Source: Cycas panzhihuaensis
Taxonomy: Eukaryota; Cycadophyta
Length of the DNA: 64,000 nucleotides
Direction: 5' to 3'
Assembly (NCBI GenBank): GCA_023213395.1
Contig: CM041465.1
Location: 177,389,741-177,453,740, forward strand
The translations under genes were made by a program, and so were the position numbers. Under the pieces are notes generated by a model. It was not told the DNA's origin and ran no database searches. It saw only the letters and a program-made list of their open reading frames with translations. Below, one piece after another: positions 22,090-32,267 of this stretch. Within the stretch, counting starts at the first letter, position 1; each line of letters opens with the position of its first letter.

Positions 22090-23161
22090 TAAAATTATTG
22101 GGTTTTCAATATGGCTCTTATGCTAGGAACAACCTCCTATGTACAAATTCTGGTATTAACCGGCTCTAATTATGTCGACTAGAAAAATAGAATATCCAAT
22201 CAGCTTAAACAACAAAAGATATAATGATATGTCATAGGTGAGTTTCCAAAACCTAAAGATAAAACATCATAAGCTTATATAGTTTATCTCATGAACTGTG
22301 ATGGAGCTCTAGGGACCATCCTATCCTCCCTCTACCTAGACATTAGCAGGAAGTTCTTTGAAACAAATGATCTAGCTACTGTCTAGAAAACCCTTAAGAA
22401 AAAGTACGATAATATTGATACACAATAATCAACTGCATTAGAATAGTAAATGTATGATTTAAATTATGAAGATTTTTCTAAAGTTGATTTTTTTTTTCTT
22501 CTAAACTTTAACTCATTAACAAAGACCTAGTAAATTGTATTAAATCTTCTACAAAAGTAGGTGATAAATAAGTTATTGTGACACATGTAAAAGACGACAA
22601 TACACTTGTCTCTCTTATAATTAATAAACTGCCAAAATAGTTTAATCTCTTCAAAATCACTAGGCAACAGGCATGACATCCACCAATTACTTTTGATTAA
22701 TTAACGAATCAACTTATCGAATATCAAAATATGTTGATTTAGACTGGAAAATTAAAAGATCCTTCACAGACTTTTTTTCCAAGTCACAATCATTTTCTAA
22801 GTCTAAACATCAAAATAACTATCAAAATAGTCATCATTATCATCCTAAATTCTGAAAACCTCATAAAGGTTCATCTACTCAAAATAATTCTCATTATAAT
22901 GGTAAGTATTCTGGATTTCCTAAATCTCAGAATACCTTTAATCAAATATTTCCAAAAAGGAATACTGTGAATACTAATCCTAATCAGAACATCAACTATG
23001 CTTATTGTCATAAAAAGGGATACACCATTGATGTTTGTAGAAATATAGTTGCCTTTGAAGTCTAGAAAGCTTCTAAGGGGATCCAATCTCGATCCAACAA
23101 TTCTCATCACTCTTTAACTGCTTCTACAATATCTCTTTCAGCACCAGCCACTCAACTACCC
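22090..23161 (+). pseudogene. Copia B gag remnant
   Basis: Starts near 22,111 with MALMLGTTSYVQI and LTGSNYVD-KNRI, the N-terminal Gag pattern with the Trp codon changed to TAG. Then YVVYLMNCDGALGTILSSLY-like sequence (22,280-22,340), and near 23,000 NYAYCHKKGYTIDVCRN, a CCHC zinc knuckle (C-x2-C-x4-H/T-x4-C form) for RNA packaging. It connects in frame with protease. Several stops. Confidence 0.7.
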
Positions 23162-23547
23162 TTGTGGATTCTTGATTCAGGTGCTTCCCATCACATGACA
23201 GGACACCAAGACTATCTCAATCCATATCAACTTGATTCAAGCTCTGAAGAAGAGATTTCTTTTGAGAGTGGAACCCAACTCAAAGTCAAAGAATTGGGTG
23301 ATGTTATATTAAAAGATGGATTAATTAACGATGTATTCTACATTCTTGGCTTATTACCTAATTTTCTTTCAGTATATCAAATCTACCAGAAAGATCTTGT
23401 CATAGAATTATGGAAATATAAGTTTATTATCAAATAACCATTAAATAGGTTTAAACCAATTGCCTCAGGACTTGAAGATCACAAAATAGGTCTTTACAGC
23501 TTCACACACCTCTAACATTCTAAATCCAAAACTTTTAGTACCTTTAT
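23162..23547 (+). pseudogene. Copia B protease, interrupted by element E
   Basis: An open stretch of 91 codons begins MWILDSGASHHMTG, the intact Copia retropepsin active site (D-S-G-A-S). It continues VKELGDVILKDGLINDVFYILGLLPNFLSVYQI, the segment leading to the GAG-pre-integrase domain. After one stop, PLNRFKPIASG and YSFTHL follow up to the E insertion at 23,548. The reading resumes at 29,077 with WHARFGH-type zinc-finger sequence (Trp codon now TGA). Confidence 0.85.
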
Positions 23548-23964
23548 TGTTGGAGTTAATCATCACCACTCCACTCCCACCTTTCCAACTAGGATTGTAC
23601 ACCTCATCAACTTCAATTTAGACATGTGATGCTCAACATGTCAAGGTAAGTTAAGGTAAGTTTAACTTTGATTTATGTTAATTTGAGTTAGTTTTATTTG
23701 AGTTAAGTTGATATTATTTTATTATTATTTTAAATTCAGGAGTTGAGGAGTTTCTCTCCTCCCCCCAAATTATAAATATTGAGGGGTGTGCAACCCTGGT
23801 GTCTTTAGACACAGCCCTCATTTGGGAAATTTATAACTCTCTTCACTACAATGGAATGATTACAATGGATTTTCAGTTTATGCTACATTGATGTATAGCA
23901 ATATTGAGCTATGCGATTCTATTCTATGTTTTACCCTATTCTCCTATAAAATATTTTTCCTACA
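23548..23964 (+). repeat. 5' LTR of element E
   Basis: TGTTGGAGTTAATC...CCTACA; partner of 28,671-29,076. It has an extra taaggtaagt copy near 23,646-23,660 relative to the right LTR. Confidence 0.93.
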
Positions 23965-23966
23965 TT

Positions 23967-23981
23967 TAGTATCAGAGCAGG
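23967..23981 (+). other. Primer binding site of element E
   Basis: tagtatcagagcagg two bases after the LTR, one base from the initiator tRNA-Met site. Confidence 0.85.
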
Positions 23982-25314
23982 CGATTGCTGATATGTGAAA
24001 TTTTTCGTGAAGAAGAAAAGAGATTTACTCGTATTTGAAGCTGATTTGCTCACATAAACAAATATTTAGTTACATTCTTTTTTCTGCAAGTTTTGATCAT
24101 TATTGAGTTATATTGGTGATATAACAAATATTTTTTAGGTTTATTTTTAGATTTGTGCAGATCTACACAGGATTTCAGTAGTAAGTTATATTTGCTTAAG
24201 TTTTTTCTTAAATTTGAGCTATATTTCTTTAGTTCTATATATTTTATCTTATATTTCATCATTATTTTAGTAGTAAGTTATATATATTTAAGTTTTTTCT
24301 CATATTTGAGTTATTTTTTTAAATCTACTACATTTCACTTTAGATCCGCTACATAGTCTACAGATCTGCTTATTTCAGCAGTTATTTGACCATTTCTCTA
24401 GGATACTCATTTAGATCTACAATATTTGGCTATAGATCTGCTATACTCACGTCAGATCTGCAATATTTAGCTTAAAATCTGTAATATTTTCTCAAGTTTT
24501 CTTTAGATTTATTATGTTCTCTTTTAGATCTATATCTTTTCATCATATATTTGATGATATTTTTTTAAGTTTGTTACAGATTTACAGTTATTTTTTGGTA
24601 TATTCAACCTTCTGGAAAAGTTTAAACAACAGATCTCACTTCTGTAAGTCAACTACAACCACATTTACCAAGTTCTTCAGTTATTTTTTCAATTTTAAAC
24701 ACATATTTTTTATACATTTGCTGCAATATATTTGAAAAGATTTCAGATACGTGTACATGCATCTTATTTGCTTGATATATTTCTGTCAAAATATTTGAGA
24801 TCTTTTATTTTCATTTGTGCTCTATTGAATCAACAAAAAAATTTCAACAATTTTCATGTTTTTTATACAAAAATATCTATATATATATTTTAAAATATTC
24901 TTCGTAGTCATTGGCTCATATCCAAACACTCAACATATGTTTGAAATATTTTTTCATAGTATACAAATTGTATGAACACTATTCCTGTTCAACAAAAAAA
25001 CTCAACATTGTTTTCATATTTTCTTTGTACAAATATATGATTTTTTGAAATAATACATTCTTTACAAAAAGAATACAATATTCCACACATTACATAGACG
25101 AAGATTTGGGATTTAGCCATCTACATTCCAAATCTCCTACTAAAATTTTAAATACTCAACAGTACACAGGGCACTTTATCAATATTTTTTTATTACAGTC
25201 ATTGCTTCCCACTTGAGTCATAGTGATAGGAATCTCAAGCTTCATTACTGCTTGCATGACTTGGATATGACTGCTTTCAACTTTTTGCATATTAAGCAAA
25301 TTTTTAGAGAATCA
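23982..25314 (+). other. Element E leader, T-rich with internal duplications
   Basis: Non-coding. A tandem duplication of about 92 bp starts at 24,177 and 24,269 (agtagtaagttatat, then taagttttttct). At 24,340-24,540 a loose repeat of agatctgcaatattt-like units occurs five or more times. The T-rich frames here (24,153-24,356 and 24,514-24,735) are composition artefacts. Confidence 0.6.
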
Positions 25315-25485
25315 CTACCTAAAGCTAGCTCCACCTACTGAGTTATCACCCAGGTTGCAACATTGAATATGTAACATAATCACAAAGAGAAAATTCTTTG
25401 AGTCATTCGCTGAAGGTTTGGCTTCACACCATAGTCTTTGGTCGGGTTTCACCCCTAATGAACCCTGGACATTGCTTGGTCCTCC
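25315..25485 (-). pseudogene. Open segment of unknown origin fused to the FTSH fragment
   Basis: On the minus strand the frame of the FTSH fragment stays open for 57 codons past its last recognisable residues (RDLF), with [19 protein letters not shown] and [16 protein letters not shown] do not recognise it and it does not match what follows RDLF in FTSH. Base composition is less AT-rich than the surrounding leader, like the FTSH part. It may be a second captured fragment or transcribed flank. Confidence 0.35.
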
Positions 25486-26364
25486 AAAGAGGTCACGCAC
25501 ACAAGATGCTCCCATACCAACATATAGTTCAATAAACTCACTTGCTGAACAACTTATGAAAGGAACATTGGCTTCCCCAGCTACTACCTTTGCTAGAAGA
25601 GTCTTTCCTATCCCAAGCAGCCCAACTAGGAGGACTCCTTAGGGAGGACGAACACCGAGGCGTGCATACCTATCTGGGTTTTGTAGAAATTCAACAATTT
25701 CTTCAAGCTCCTCCTTTGCTTCATCAACTCCTGCAACATCAGCAAACATCACAATATCTCCATGATTGCCAGATTTTGATCTGCTAGAGCCCCTAGCCTT
25801 ACGGTTTCTCAGGTGACCAGTTAAATGTTGTGTAAATTTCATTGGAAATCGATTAAGAAGACTAGCAACCAAAGTAATATATAGAAGTGTGACAGTAATA
25901 GAGCGTTCTATAGCTTGTATAAAATCCTCCTTTCCCACCACTAGCTTGTTTGCTCGCCCTTCCAACAGAGCAGCTTCATTCACCAGATTTGCCAGGTCTA
26001 CCCCTGTGAAACTAGTAGTATCAATAGCAATCACATTTAAGTCCACGTCTGCAGCCAACATAAGTTGTTTTTTAGAAATATACACTTGTAAAATAGCTTC
26101 TCTGCCATGCCTATCAAGAGGCTCCACCATAACAATCTAGTTAAAATGACCAGGCCGATGAAGTGCTGGATCTAAAACATCTGCCTTGTTGGTTGCTCCA
26201 AGTACAATCACTGCTGAATTGTTGTCAAAACCATCCATCTTAATAAGCAACTGATTCAAGGTCTGCTCTCGTTCATCATTGCTAACAATACGAAGTCTAC
26301 CATTACGACTTTTAGCCACGACATCAATCTCATCAATGAAAATAATTGATGGTGCATCCTTCTT
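25486..26364 (-). pseudogene. FTSH7/9-like: Captured, circularly permuted FTSH7/9-type AAA protease fragment
   Basis: On the minus strand: [14 protein letters not shown] (Walker B, 26,364-26,320), [35 protein letters not shown] (second region of homology), RPGHFN then a stop (Arg expected), FTGVDLANLVNEAALL (lid), DFIQAIERS (about 25,905). Then in frame comes a membrane-like TLLYITLVASLLNRFP segment, LRNRKARG, FADVAGVDEAKEELEEIVEFL, RPP, a stop, [13 protein letters not shown] (Walker A, normally GLPGTGKT), [21 protein letters not shown] and RDLF. The normal order is the reverse of these halves. The membrane segment plus LRNRK linker point to the chloroplast-envelope FTSH7/9 group. About 290 codons, no intron visible, no HEAGH protease domain, two stops: a pseudogene. 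Confidence 0.9.
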
Positions 26365-27959
26365 GGTCATTGATCGATCTCACTGTGTGTAGGCAGCAAC
26401 ATTACAGCGGGCAGCAGTTGTGCAACAACAGTGCGCCCTAAATTAGAAATCAATTTTTAAAAATTCTTTCAATATATTTTTTAATATAAAGTTTTCAAAA
26501 AAATTAATTATTTTCTATATATTTTCGAATCTAGGGTTTTACAACATCTAACCTCCCCTTCATTCAGCCCCCAGTCACAAGTCACTATCATGTGACCATA
26601 ACTCATCAATAAAGGGGCTAATAAATTCTTTATTAACTATTTTCTTTTTTCTTTTTTTTCTTTTTTCAATTTTTATAGGGTTATTGGCAATTTTTACCAT
26701 AACTTCTCCTCGAAGCATCAGTTTCAGATGAAACCACTTTCATTGGGTTAGAAATTTTCTGTAGATCAATTTTGATTGATCATATGACCAATTTGGTGTT
26801 GATTTCACCCTGTTTCAGTCGATTTAAAGTTGATTAGTCATTTTTTCAACGTTTTTTAAACCTTTTATAAAATCATTTTTTGAACTGATTGTATTTTATT
26901 ATCAGGAAACTATTTTCTATACAAATTTATGCTAAAGCGGTCTACATTCAACAAACTTCATTACCCATCTTTTATTTTATTTTTAAGAATTCATTTTGAC
27001 CATTATTTTAATCACCCAAAGTGGCATTTTAGTGGTTTTTAGCATTTTTTTAAACATTTTACCATAAAGGTACATGTTACTATTTCTACTCTAACTTTTT
27101 TGTTTGACATCCAAATTCAGTTCCGTCAGTTTCGTTGGGAATCTGACTCAATTATCTTCGATCTAATATAGTTTTTTATACATTTTAATGTATTTTTATT
27201 GATTTTCAAATCACTCAAAGGAGAGGTACTTTATTACTTTAAACTTACCATATTTACACTTTTATATATATATATTTTAAAAAATTTTTAATTGAAAATA
27301 TATTGAGTAGTATTCTAAACAATATTTAATCATTTTTTAATATTTAATAAAGTTTTATTAGCATTTTTATATAATTTGGAGCCCTAGCTCCTGTTAGGCC
27401 TCAAAACAAGGTCTGTTTCCTTTGGATCATCAAAACTTGACTTATAGGAACCTAATTTCAAAATGGTTAATTTCATTGGATTCATATTTTGTTTATCTTC
27501 ATAATCGTAAAATTTCACATCATTCTAATATCATTTAGTATATTTTTTGAAGCTGTTTAACTTAAGGCTGTCTTCTAACCATTCCTTTAAAAACGTTTCT
27601 TCATACTCCTTATCTTTCAAAGTAAAATATACATATATTTTAGTTTTTTTAGCATTATACATTATTATCAAGGCTAAGGATTCATTGCATTGATAATTTA
27701 CATTTATTCATTTGAAGAAAATCTAAAAGTTAAGGTCTTATTTCAGATTTATATCGTTAAAAGAATATTGGTATATGATTTTAAAGTTACTTCTATATTC
27801 ATTATTTCCTTATTGTAGTGAGTTCATTTATTTTCAAAAGGCATTACATTTCTTTTGAAGAGTATATTTGACATCATACAAGCTTAATCACTTATTGACT
27901 TTATTTGATTTGATAAAAGTATACTTTATATATTCTAAAATTTTTTATAACATGGGATA
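26365..27959. other. Element E interior without recognised genes
   Basis: 26,371-26,450 is a GC-richer stub continuing from the FTSH piece (gcagcagttgtgcaacaaca). After it comes T-rich non-coding DNA with ccccagtcac and atgtgaccata phrases that resemble 46,490-46,520 in element G, suggesting a related leader family. Confidence 0.45.
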
Positions 27960-28623
27960 ATTACCTATATTTGATGGGCAAAATTTTTTAGAATAGCACA
28001 AGGTTGTAAAAAACTATTTTATTGCACATGATTTATGGAAATATTTGTAAGATGACTATGATGTTAGTATTAAGGAAAACATTAGAAAGGATAATGAAGC
28101 ATTATGATTATTATTTTACACTATAAATGATGATGTTTTCTGAAAGGTTTCTAAATTAACAACTTCTAAATTAGTTTGGAATGTATTGATTTCTACTTAT
28201 GGGGGAGATACCCTCCTTGTATTTGATGATATTTTTGTTGATCATGTGAGACAACTAACAGAACAGGTAGATCATGATGATAAAACCAATGAAGATTCAG
28301 ATCAAATGCAGGACCAACTTGCTACACAAGTACCTGATCCTCCATTTAAGGGGGAGAATGAAAATGAATCCTATGACATGATGGAGAATGAATCTGATAT
28401 GATAGTTATTGACAACATACATATTACAAAAGATAAAGTTCAAATTCAATTTTTTCTCAATATTCCAGTTGACAAAGTTGAAGTTGCATCTATACATACA
28501 TACTTGAATCAAGCATCATCTACTTACAATTTCTTTGTATCATTCTTTGGTAAAGAGATATATTCTGCAAGAAGGTTGAAGTATATTAATGAAGATCAGA
28601 ATTTTCAAGTACAAGTTCCATAA
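27960..28623 (+). pseudogene. Element E gag-like fragment
   Basis: From about 27,970 the plus strand reads FDGQNFLE-HKVVKNYFIAHDLW, NEAL-LLFYTINDDVF and TSKLVWNVLISTYGGD, the N-terminal half of a Copia-type Gag. From 28,186 it is open for 145 codons into an acidic tail (DDIFVDHVRQLTEQVDHDD, QDQLATQVPDPPFKGENENE) resembling the linker before Copia RT. It ends directly at the purine tract. So the gag start has been joined to a downstream pol linker with the enzymes deleted. Confidence 0.6.
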
Positions 28624-28670
28624 GTTTAAGTAAAAGATACAAGTGTTCATGATGACATTAAGGGGGAGAA

Positions 28671-29076
28671 TGCTAGAGTTAATCGTCATCACTCCACTCC
28701 CACCTTTCCAACCAAGATTGTACACCTCATCAACTTCAATTTAGACATATGATACTCAACATGTCAAGGTAAGTTTAACTTTGATTTATGTTAAGTTGAG
28801 TTAGTTTCATTTAAGTTAAGTTAACATTATTTTATTATTATTTTGAATTCAGAGGTTGAGGAGTTTCCCTCCTCCTCCAAATTATAAATATTAAGGGGTG
28901 TGCAACCTTGGTGTCTTTAGACACTGCCCTCATTTAGGAAATTTATAACTCTCTTCACTACAATGGAATGATTACAATGGATTTTCATTTTATGCTACAT
29001 TGATGTATAGCAATATTGGGCTATGTGATTCTATTCTATGTTCGGCTCTGTTCTCCTGCAAAATCTGACCCTGTCA
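28671..29076 (+). repeat. 3' LTR of element E
   Basis: TGCTAGAGTTAATC...CCTGTCA; partner of 23,548-23,964, preceded by aagggggagaa. Confidence 0.93.
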
Positions 29077-30110
29077 GTAAGCTTTGACATGCTAGATTTG
29101 GTCATACGAGTTATGGAAAACTCTAGTACCTAAGTAATAATGATATGGTTCATGGCTTACCTACACTAAAAACTATCTATGGTGTTTGTGAAGCCTGTGT
29201 AATAGGCAAACAACACATGGATACTTTCCAAAATCACACTACCTTTTGAGCAAAAGCTTCACTCGAACTTATTCATTTTGATATTTGCGGTCCATTTTGA
29301 GTTCCTTCATACTCTGAAAGTAGATATTTTGTTACATTTATTGATGACTTTTTAAGAAAATACTGGGTACGCATGTTAAAAATAAGAAGTCAAGTATTTG
29401 ACATCTTTATTGAATACAAAACCTTAGTAAAAAATCAAACAAATTCTAAAATTAAAATCTTTAGAACAGATAATGCTAAGGAATACTTAAGCAATAATTT
29501 TACTAATTATTGTAAAAAGCATGGAATATAATTTCAACATTCAGTAGCACATACTCCTTAACAAAATAATATTACTGAATGCAAAAATTATATACTTGTT
29601 GAAATGACTAGATACATGTTACACGAAAAAGATCTTAACTTAAAGCTATGGATAGAAACTATTACTAGCTCCAACTATTTATTAAATCATTTACCATACA
29701 AATCCTTACAAAATATTACGCTAGAACAAAAATGGTCTAAACGTAAACCTTCTGTTAAACACTTAAAAATCTTTGGAAGCATTGCTTAAGGATATGTTCC
29801 CAAAGAAAAACACCAAAAATTTGATCCTAAAAGTTTCAAATACATCTTCGTTGGTTACAATGAAGAAAGTAAAGCTTATAAACTTTTAAATCCAACCACA
29901 CATAAGATTTTAATAATCCATGGTGTTATATTTGATGAAGAAGACTCTTCATCAAAAACTTCTTATATGGAACTTCTAATTAAAAAATTGTTAACAAATG
30001 TTTACCTAATTGATCCTAATGATATTAAACCTAATCCTGAATCAATTGAATCCTTATATACTCAAGTTTAAAACTAGACTTTAAAAGAATTCAACACTTC
30101 TACTACACCT
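29077..30110 (+). pseudogene. Copia B integrase
   Basis: After element E: HARFGHTSYGKL, CEACVIGKQHM (HHCC zinc motif), LELIHFDICGPF (first catalytic Asp), YFVTFIDDFLRKYWV, FRTDNAKEY (second Asp), NITECKNYILVEMTRYML (third acid, Glu), LKIFGSIA, FVGYNEESKAYKLLNP and the VIFDEE linker. The catalytic D, D, E triad is present. It would insert element cDNA. Stops replace Gln (HTP-QNN), Trp and Gln codons; the longest clean piece is 29,604-29,789. One of the better preserved domains in the window. Confidence 0.92.
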
Positions 30111-30203
30111 AGTTAGCCCACTTCACCAAAGCAATAAACTAATAAATAACTTATTTGGGCTTAGAAAACTCTTTTTGATGTTGGTTTTAATGTTGGTAAT
30201 CCT

Positions 30204-31150
30204 TTGGATACCAGAAGAACTCGTTCACAAAACCTTCAATCTAATTTTGCTCTAATTTCTAAAATTATAGCTAGTGATAATCCTAAAACTTTTAAGCAAT
30301 CAAGTAATAATCCTATATGGCAACAAGCCATGCAAGTTGAAATAGATACTATTAAAAAGAACTCAACTTGGGATTTAGTTGCTCTACCTCCTGAAAAGAA
30401 TGTAGTCGGTTGTAAATGGGTTTATCGAACTAAGTTTAACTCTAAAGGAGTAGTTGAGAAACACAAAGCTCGTTTAGTGGTAAAAAGTTTTTCACAAATT
30501 GATGGTATTGATTATAATCAAACCTTTGCTCGAGTAGCTAAAATGAACACTATTAAAACTATTATAGTCCTAGAAGCTAAATTTAGTTAGAAAATCCATC
30601 AGATGGATGTAAATAGTGTATCCTTAAATGATGATCTTAAAGAAGAAATCTACATGAATCAACTTCTTAGATTTGTTTATAAGCCTAACCTTGTTTGTAA
30701 ATTACGAAAATCTATCTATAGCTTAAAATAAGTTCCTCGAGCTTGGTATATAAAAATAGATGATTCTTTTATATAAAAGAGATACACTAAATGTATTAGT
30801 GATCCTAATCTTTACTTTGGACGCGAAAATAACAATATTACTATCTTAATTCTCTATGTGGATGATATAATTATCACTAGATCCTTACTCTCCAGTATTC
30901 ATCAATTAAAATCAATCTTAATGAATAAATTTGAAATGTTTGACTTAGGTCTTTTACACTATTTTCTAGGATTACAAATTTATCAAACTAATTCTGAAAT
31001 AACGATATCTTAACCTAAATATATTTTAGATCTAATCAAACGATTTAATATGGAAAATGATAAATCATCTCTAAATCCTTTATAGTCAGGTATTAAACTA
31101 TCTACTAATTGTTCTACATCACTTTGTGATCCAACAATATATCGACAACT
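30204..31150 (+). pseudogene. Copia B reverse transcriptase
   Basis: NPIWQQAMQVEID, NSTWDLVALPPEKNVVGCKWVYRTK, KARLVVKSFSQIDGIDYNQTFA, then a stop where Trp is expected, QMDVNSVSLNDDL, IYSLK then stop (Gln expected), VPRAWY, DPNLYFG, LYVDDIIIT (intact catalytic YVDD, about 30,853-30,866), FEMFDLGLLHYFLGLQI. The block order is complete. 30,204-30,590 is open for 128 codons. About six stops, most explained by a single C-to-T or G-to-A change. Confidence 0.92.
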
Positions 31151-31801
31151 CATAGGTAGTCTCATTTATCTAAGTCATACTCATCCTAATATATCCTATG
31201 CTATTGCCTTATGCTATAGATATATGCAAAATCCTTATGAGTCTCACTGGAAAATAACTAAACAAATTTTAAGATACCTACAAGGTACAATATACTATAG
31301 CCTAACTTATAACTCTTGTAAAAATAACCTAAAATTAATAGGTTACATAGATTCAGATTGGGTAGGAGACTCTGATGATCATAAATCTACTGCCGGTTAT
31401 ATTTTCTTTTTAGACTCTTCACCAATTACTTGGTCCAGTAAAAAGATGTAAGCTTTAGCTTTATCCACAGCTGAAGCTGAATATCGAGCTCTTGTTGAAG
31501 CTAGAAAAGAATCACTTTAGATAAAATCTCTTTTAAATGAACTTGGTCTATTTTCTAACTCACCCATTGAACTTAATGTTGATAATTAAGGAGCCATATC
31601 TATTGCTACTAATCTAATTACTTATTCAAGGATAAAACATATAGAATTATATCAACATTTTATATGTAACCTTATAAATGATGAAACTATTCACTTGTCT
31701 TATTATCTTACAGATATATAAATTACAAATATACTTATAAAGCTATTGACTGAAGTAAAGTTTTTAAAGCTTAGAGATCTGTTGAAGATAAAAGAAGTCT
31801 T
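31151..31801 (+). pseudogene. Copia B RNase H
   Basis: IGSLIYLSHTHPNISYAI, ILRYLQGTIYYSLTY, IDSDWVGDSDDHKSTAGYIF (first catalytic Asp), PITWSSKKM, LSTAEAEYRAL (catalytic Glu), LNVDN (Asp) then a stop where Gln is expected, RIKHIELYQHFI. It would remove the RNA strand during cDNA synthesis. 31,224-31,451 is open for 75 codons. It ends just before the purine tract catcaaaggagga. Confidence 0.92.
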
Positions 31802-31814
31802 CATCAAAGGAGGA
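31802..31814 (+). other. Polypurine tract of Copia B
   Basis: catcaaaggagga immediately before the 3' LTR. Confidence 0.75.
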
Positions 31815-32262
31815 TGTTAAATAATATCTAATGTTCTCTTTTAATATTACTTTATGTAACTTTATTATTGTAATAATAATTGAAAAGAGTATTTATCTTT
31901 TTAATGAACCTCTCTACCTATTTATTCTCCTAGATTCTAGGAAGAAAAAAAAGAATGAAGAACAAAATATAATATTTTGGTCAATACTGCATGGAGATGA
32001 TTATGAGGTTGTAGACATGGTTAACTATGTACATTCTTAATTTTAGAGAGAGAGGATGAGATCCTACTCTATCTATAATATATAATCTATTTATTTATTA
32101 ATATATTTATATTTTGAGGTGGTTTTTTAAATCTCCATTAGGGGGTTTTTTCACCTATCTAATATCTATAAGCATTTGTATGATTATTACTTTTCTTATA
32201 AATTATATAAAGCAAATTACTTATTCTGTTAACAATTAATTAAATATTCCCTCTCTCCATCA
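31815..32262 (+). repeat. 3' LTR of Copia B
   Basis: TGTTAAATAATA...CTCCATCA, followed by the TSD copy atgat (32,263-32,267). Confidence 0.95.
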
Positions 32263-32267
32263 ATGAT

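Larger units (their letters stand above)
23548..29076 (+). mobile_element. Element E, non-autonomous LTR retrotransposon carrying a plastid FTSH gene fragment
   Basis: 5.5 kb, LTRs 23,548-23,964 and 28,671-29,076, with a primer site two bases inside the left LTR and a purine tract (aagggggagaa, 28,660-28,670) before the right one. It lies between the protease and integrase of Copia B, which read on across it. The interior has a gag-like fragment (27,960-28,620) but no protease, RT or integrase; instead there is an antisense piece of FTSH7/9 (25,486-26,364). By eye about eight substitutions and one 10-base indel in the first 115 LTR bases, fewer than in Copia B. A TSD is not evident (tttat left, gtaag right). 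Confidence 0.88.
19920..32262 (+). mobile_element. Copia B, nearly complete Ty1-copia element hosting element E
   Basis: LTRs at 19,920-20,368 (449 bp) and 31,815-32,262 (448 bp), perfect 5-bp TSD, a primer site directly after the 5' LTR and a purine tract (31,802-31,814) before the 3' LTR. Order on the plus strand: gag (22,090), protease (23,162), [element E 23,548-29,076], integrase, RT, RNase H. About ten differences in the first 100 aligned LTR bases, mostly transitions. Most premature stops sit where CAA, CAG or TGG is expected. It is inserted in Copia C integrase. Confidence 0.95.

Noticed and set aside
24153-24735. T-rich plus-strand frames resembling membrane proteins
   Set aside because: Phe/Tyr/Leu runs come from T-rich leader sequence with internal duplications; no start context or conserved motif.
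25889-26140. Plus-strand 83-codon frame over the FTSH piece, and 25,418-25,787 plus frames
   Set aside because: Antisense shadows of the FTSH fragment.
25486-26364. A working FTSH gene, or a bacterial/plastid DNA insertion
   Set aside because: It has two in-frame stops, permuted domain order, no protease domain and lies between retrotransposon LTRs. The match is to the plant nuclear FTSH7/9 group, not to plastid or bacterial genomes.
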